DNA from: Alteripontixanthobacter muriae
GTDB taxonomy: Bacteria > Pseudomonadota > Alphaproteobacteria > Sphingomonadales > Sphingomonadaceae
Direction: 5' to 3'
Length of the DNA: 64,000 bases
Assembly: GCF_013336795.1 (NCBI RefSeq)
Contig: NZ_JAAFZT010000017.1
Location: 1-64,000, forward strand
Positions within the stretch are counted from its first letter, which is position 1. Each line of letters begins with the position of its first letter. Shown here piece by piece: positions 62,516-64,000 of the stretch. The notes below the pieces were generated by a model that was not told the DNA's origin, ran no database searches, and saw only the letters and a list, made by a program, of their open reading frames with translations. The translations under genes were made by a program, and so were the position numbers.

Positions 62516-64000
62516 TCAATTGCCGCCGGCAGCGATCCAGCGGTCGATCTTGGCCTCCAGTACCGGCAAAGGCAGCGCGCCAGTGCCGAGCACCTGTTCA
62601 TGGAAGGTGCGAATATCAAAGCGATCGCCCAGCGACGCTTCTGCACGCTGGCGCAATTCCTGTATCTTCAGCGCGCCGACCTTATAGGCCAACGCCTGGC
62701 TCGGAATGGCGATATAGCGTTCGACTTCCGCCGTGGCATCGGTGCGGCCCATGCCCGAATTGGCGAGCATATATTCGATCGCCTGTTCGCGCGTCCATCC
62801 CTTTGAATGCAGGCCGGTATCGACCACCAGGCGCATCGCGCGCAGGATCTCATCGTCGAGTGTGCCCTGCCGCTGATAGGGATCGTCATAAAGGCCCATA
62901 GGAAAGCCGAGCGTTTCTGAATAAAGCGCCCAGCCTTCGACATAGGCGGTGTTACCGCCGAAACGAATAAAGTTGGGCAGAGCCTCGTTTTCCTGGGCCA
63001 GGCTTAGCTGGAAATGGTGACCCGGTGCGCCTTCGTGCAGATAAAGTGTAGTGATGCCCGGCGTGGTGCGGCTCGGCAGATCGTAGGCGTTGAAATAGAA
63101 TATGCCCGGGCGCGAACCGTCAGGCGTGCCGGACTGATAGGAACCGCCCGCCTCGAATTTTTCGCGGAACGGTTCGTAGGGGCGGATTTCCAGCGGAGTT
63201 TTCGGAACCGTGGAGAAATATTGCGGGATCAGTGCATCGACCTTGCGGCCGATCTCGTAATAGCGTTCCGTCAGCGCCTCGCGGCTTTCCGGTTTGAACT
63301 GCGGATCGGTTCGGATGTGGTCGAAGAACTCCTGCAGTGTGCCTTCAAAGCCGACCTCGTCCTTCACTTGCTGCATCTGGCGCTGAATACGCGCGACTTC
63401 GGACAGGCCGAGGTCGTGCAGCGTGTCTGCAGTCAGCGGCAGAGTCGTGGTCTGTTCGATCAGCTTGTTGTAGAGCGCAGGGCCGCCCTTCATCTGCGAA
63501 AGTCCGACACTATCGCGTGCTTTGGGGTAATATTCCGTCTTCAGAAAATCGCGCAGCGCCCGGTTCGCAGGATAGATCTCCTGGTTGATCGACCGACGAT
63601 AGGCTTCGGTCAGCCGCGCCTTCTCGGCGGCGGAAAAGCTTTCAGGGAAGTTCTCGACCGGACCCCAGAAGGGCGATTCCTCGGCAGACTGCGCGAGCTG
63701 CGTATCCAGCTGTTCGATCACATTGCCGATCGTCAGTTTCGTTTCCAGAACGCCCGTGTCCAGCCCTTCGCGGAACTTGTCGATGGATCGGCCGACAAGG
63801 GCAGCGTAATCGCTGTGGCGCTTCAGGTTGTTCTCGTAATCCTCCACCGTGTTGAACGGTGCCGCGCCCTTCCCGCTGGCGAGCGTGGGATAGAAGGTAT
63901 GAAAGCCGAAGAAGTGGTTGACCGGCCGTACCTCGGTGAGCGCGAGAATTTCCGGCGTGAGGTTCGACAGGGCCTCACGCTGGTTATAGGCGAAGACATC
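62516..64000 (-). CDS. DUF885 family metallopeptidase (runs off window)
   Basis: The frame is open from the stop at 62516 to the window edge. The part before the first in-frame GTG (63847) translates as DVFAYNQREALSNLTPEILA and further family-like sequence up to APFNTVEDYE, so the true start lies outside. DUF885 motifs seen: LYLHEGAPGHHFQLSLAQE (HExxH-like zinc site), FGGNTAYVEGWALYSE, a Glu-containing helix and a C-terminal GQALAYKVGALKI-like stretch (IPSQALAYKVGALKIQEL). Relatives are exported lipoproteins of unknown substrate. At least 494 residues are present. Confidence 0.9.
   Translation of the reverse strand, partial: DVFAYNQREALSNLTPEILALTEVRPVNHFFGFHTFYPTLASGKGAAPFNTVEDYENNLKRHSDYAALVGRSIDKFREGLDTGVLETKLTIGNVIEQLDTQLAQSAEESPFWGPVENFPESFSAAEKARLTEAYRRSINQEIYPANRALRDFLKTEYYPKARDSVGLSQMKGGPALYNKLIEQTTTLPLTADTLHDLGLSEVARIQRQMQQVKDEVGFEGTLQEFFDHIRTDPQFKPESREALTERYYEIGRKVDALIPQYFSTVPKTPLEIRPYEPFREKFEAGGSYQSGTPDGSRPGIFYFNAYDLPSRTTPGITTLYLHEGAPGHHFQLSLAQENEALPNFIRFGGNTAYVEGWALYSETLGFPMGLYDDPYQRQGTLDDEILRAMRLVVDTGLHSKGWTREQAIEYMLANSGMGRTDATAEVERYIAIPSQALAYKVGALKIQELRQRAEASLGDRFDIRTFHEQVLGTGALPLPVLEAKIDRWIAAGGN

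Overview
The window reads as a chromosomal segment of a GC-rich alphaproteobacterium of the Sphingomonadales, most likely Erythrobacteraceae. This rests on gene content and order: a his cluster with hisE next to a HIT protein, tolQRAB-pal preceded by ybgC, a lone infC, a PEP-CTERM remnant, DUF3008/DUF3140/DUF427 stress genes, and promoter-like GGAAC-N17-GTT sites of the alphaproteobacterial EcfG general stress response. The assignment is inference from protein character; no database was searched.

Positions 1-18245 form an accessory region abutting the 3' end of a tRNA-Ser(GGA) gene. It holds the start of a methyltransferase gene, a YegS-type lipid kinase, a complete IS1182-type insertion sequence, and a tightly packed three-gene operon (3269-12988). 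The operon encodes a 1986-residue multidomain helicase-nuclease (transglutaminase-like segment, DUF4011, SF1 helicase, Vsr/DUF559-like nuclease, DUF3320), a Mre11/SbcD-type nuclease and a Rad50/SbcC-type ATPase without a visible zinc hook. A DUF4062/TIR-like gene follows, then decayed coding sequence and a DUF3489-DUF2924-large serine recombinase module. Next to the tRNA lie two 210-bp tandem repeats, each beginning with a degenerate copy of the tRNA-Ser 3' end. The operon is the best candidate here for an undescribed defence or DNA-processing system.

From 18246 the window looks like core genome. In order: a periplasmic cyclophilin, a Rel/SpoT enzyme, an M1 metallopeptidase, hemF, pdeM, infC (probably with an ATA start), a small EcfG-type membrane peptide gene, a cystathionine gamma-synthase family gene behind a structured leader, a DnaJ-domain protein, pal-tolB-tolA-tolR-tolQ-ybgC, HIT-hisE-hisF-hisA-SDR-hisH-hisB, sspB, gmk and an EAL protein.

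Positions 40818-49311 hold a catabolic cluster: an SDR, two acyl-CoA dehydrogenases of the kind that pair, an MFS symporter, an ACAD11/LvaC-like dehydrogenase, a zinc alcohol dehydrogenase and an aminoglycoside-phosphotransferase-fold kinase. The last dehydrogenase and the kinase together resemble the split bacterial version of ACAD10/11, which handles 4-hydroxyacyl-CoAs.

Positions 49525-64000 hold an S8 autotransporter protease, dapD, a run of small stress-associated proteins (53066-57989), a fasciclin lipoprotein with an EcfG-type promoter, a small membrane/lipoprotein operon, thiC with a TPP riboswitch, and the 3' part of a DUF885 peptidase gene that runs off the window.
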